This document shows positions 5,184-5,527 of a stretch of 5,527 bases of DNA, one piece after another. Each line of letters begins with the position of its first letter. Position 1 is the first letter of the stretch. This DNA comes from an uncultured Robinsoniella sp. Lineage in GTDB: Bacteria > Bacillota > Clostridia > Lachnospirales > Lachnospiraceae. Under the pieces are notes generated by a model, which did not search any database, had not been told where the DNA came from, and saw only the letters and a list, made by a program, of their open reading frames with translations. The DNA lies in the NCBI GenBank assembly GCA_900539655.1, contig UQCR01000208.1, positions 1 through 5,527 on the forward strand, given 5' to 3'. Position numbers and translations under genes: made by a program.

Positions 5184-5527
5184 ATGGAGTATACGAAGAT
5201 GACGGTTGCACAGGCCTTGGTGAAGTTCCTGGATAACCAGTATGTAGAATTTGATGGAGTGGAAACGAAATTTGTAGAAGGCATCTTTACTATTTTCGGA
5301 CATGGAATTGCCGTAGGTTTAGGTCAGGCATTGGATGAGAATCCCGGAGAACTGAAAGTATTCCAGGGCAGAAACGAACAGGGTATGTGCCATGTAGCTA
5401 CTGCATTTGCAAAACAGCATAACAGAAGAAAAATTATTCCCTGTGCTTCTTCCGTAGGACCCGGAGCTGCAAATATGGTAACGGCAGGGGGGGCCCCCCC
5501 GGGGGAAAAAAATATCCTCCCCTTCCA
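5184..5527 (+). CDS. iolD: 3D-(3,5/4)-trihydroxycyclohexane-1,2-dione hydrolase IolD (3' partial)
   Basis: The first 114 codons of a thiamine-diphosphate-dependent enzyme that opens the ring of the inositol-derived trione to 5-deoxy-glucuronate; full proteins are about 640 aa. Seen: MTVAQALVKFLDNQYVEFDG, VEGIFTIFGHG, and the N-terminal TPP-domain segment FQGRNEQGM, in which Glu65 is the expected glutamate that activates the cofactor. CASSVGPGAANMVTA (ending near residue 101) follows and is highly typical of IolD. ATG 5184 has a strong AAGGAGG (5167-5173) overlapping the iolC stop, so the genes are co-transcribed and tightly spaced. After about base 5487 the translation (GGAPPGEKN...) departs from the expected A-rich IolD sequence although the frame stays open. 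This looks like sequence error rather than divergence. Confidence 0.93.
   Translation, partial: MEYTKMTVAQALVKFLDNQYVEFDGVETKFVEGIFTIFGHGIAVGLGQALDENPGELKVFQGRNEQGMCHVATAFAKQHNRRKIIPCASSVGPGAANMVTAGGAPPGEKNILPF
5487..5527. other. Probable low-quality sequence at contig end
   Basis: After ACGGCA the sequence becomes runs of 7 G, 7 C, 5 G and 7 A, then a C-rich tail, unlike anything else in the window. The encoded residues replace a strongly conserved part of IolD (usually about AAATATANNIP). Run-smearing of the true codons at a read or contig end explains it best. Residues encoded here should not be trusted. Confidence 0.75.

Noticed and set aside
1..5527. CRISPR arrays, tRNA or rRNA genes, insertion sequences
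   Set aside because: No regularly spaced direct repeats, no tRNA-like cloverleaf, no transposase-like frame and no terminal inverted repeats were seen.

Overview
The window looks like part of a chromosome from an anaerobic Bacillota bacterium, most plausibly a gut Clostridia/Lachnospiraceae type. The grounds are moderate GC, strong AGGAGG-like ribosome binding sites, sigma-A type promoters, and iolC/iolD protein sequences close to the Firmicute type. Species cannot be named from the sequence. All recognisable genes lie on the + strand, and both window ends cut through genes.

Left part (1-2474): a tight three-gene operon. It holds a 5'-truncated radical SAM enzyme with a Cys-rich C-terminus, a free-standing class II aminoacyl-tRNA-synthetase-like catalytic domain of the Asp/Asn type (299 aa, no anticodon-binding domain), and an NrtR-like protein (Nudix fold plus C-terminal winged helix) whose Nudix catalytic box is degraded. 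I do not recognise this trio as a characterised pathway. It is the best candidate here for an undescribed system: a radical SAM step plus ATP-dependent activation of aspartate or a similar acid, under a ligand-sensing Nudix-fold regulator.

Middle (2475-4151): a LacI-family repressor gene with its own strong promoter (TTGTCA-17 bp-TATAAT), a small inverted repeat just downstream of that promoter, and a rho-independent terminator. Next comes a gene-free stretch of about 470 bases holding two tandem promoters about 106 bp apart. It also holds a cluster of GCGTGC-like hexamers in both orientations and a cre-like site. The same hexamer lies in the repressor gene's own leader, which suggests a self-regulating local regulator of inositol genes.

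Right part (4152-5527): the start of a myo-inositol catabolic operon. iolC (5-dehydro-2-deoxygluconokinase) is followed 15 nt later by the 5' part of iolD (trihydroxycyclohexane-1,2-dione hydrolase). The final ~40 bases show homopolymer runs and loss of the expected IolD sequence, and are probably low-quality sequence at a contig end.
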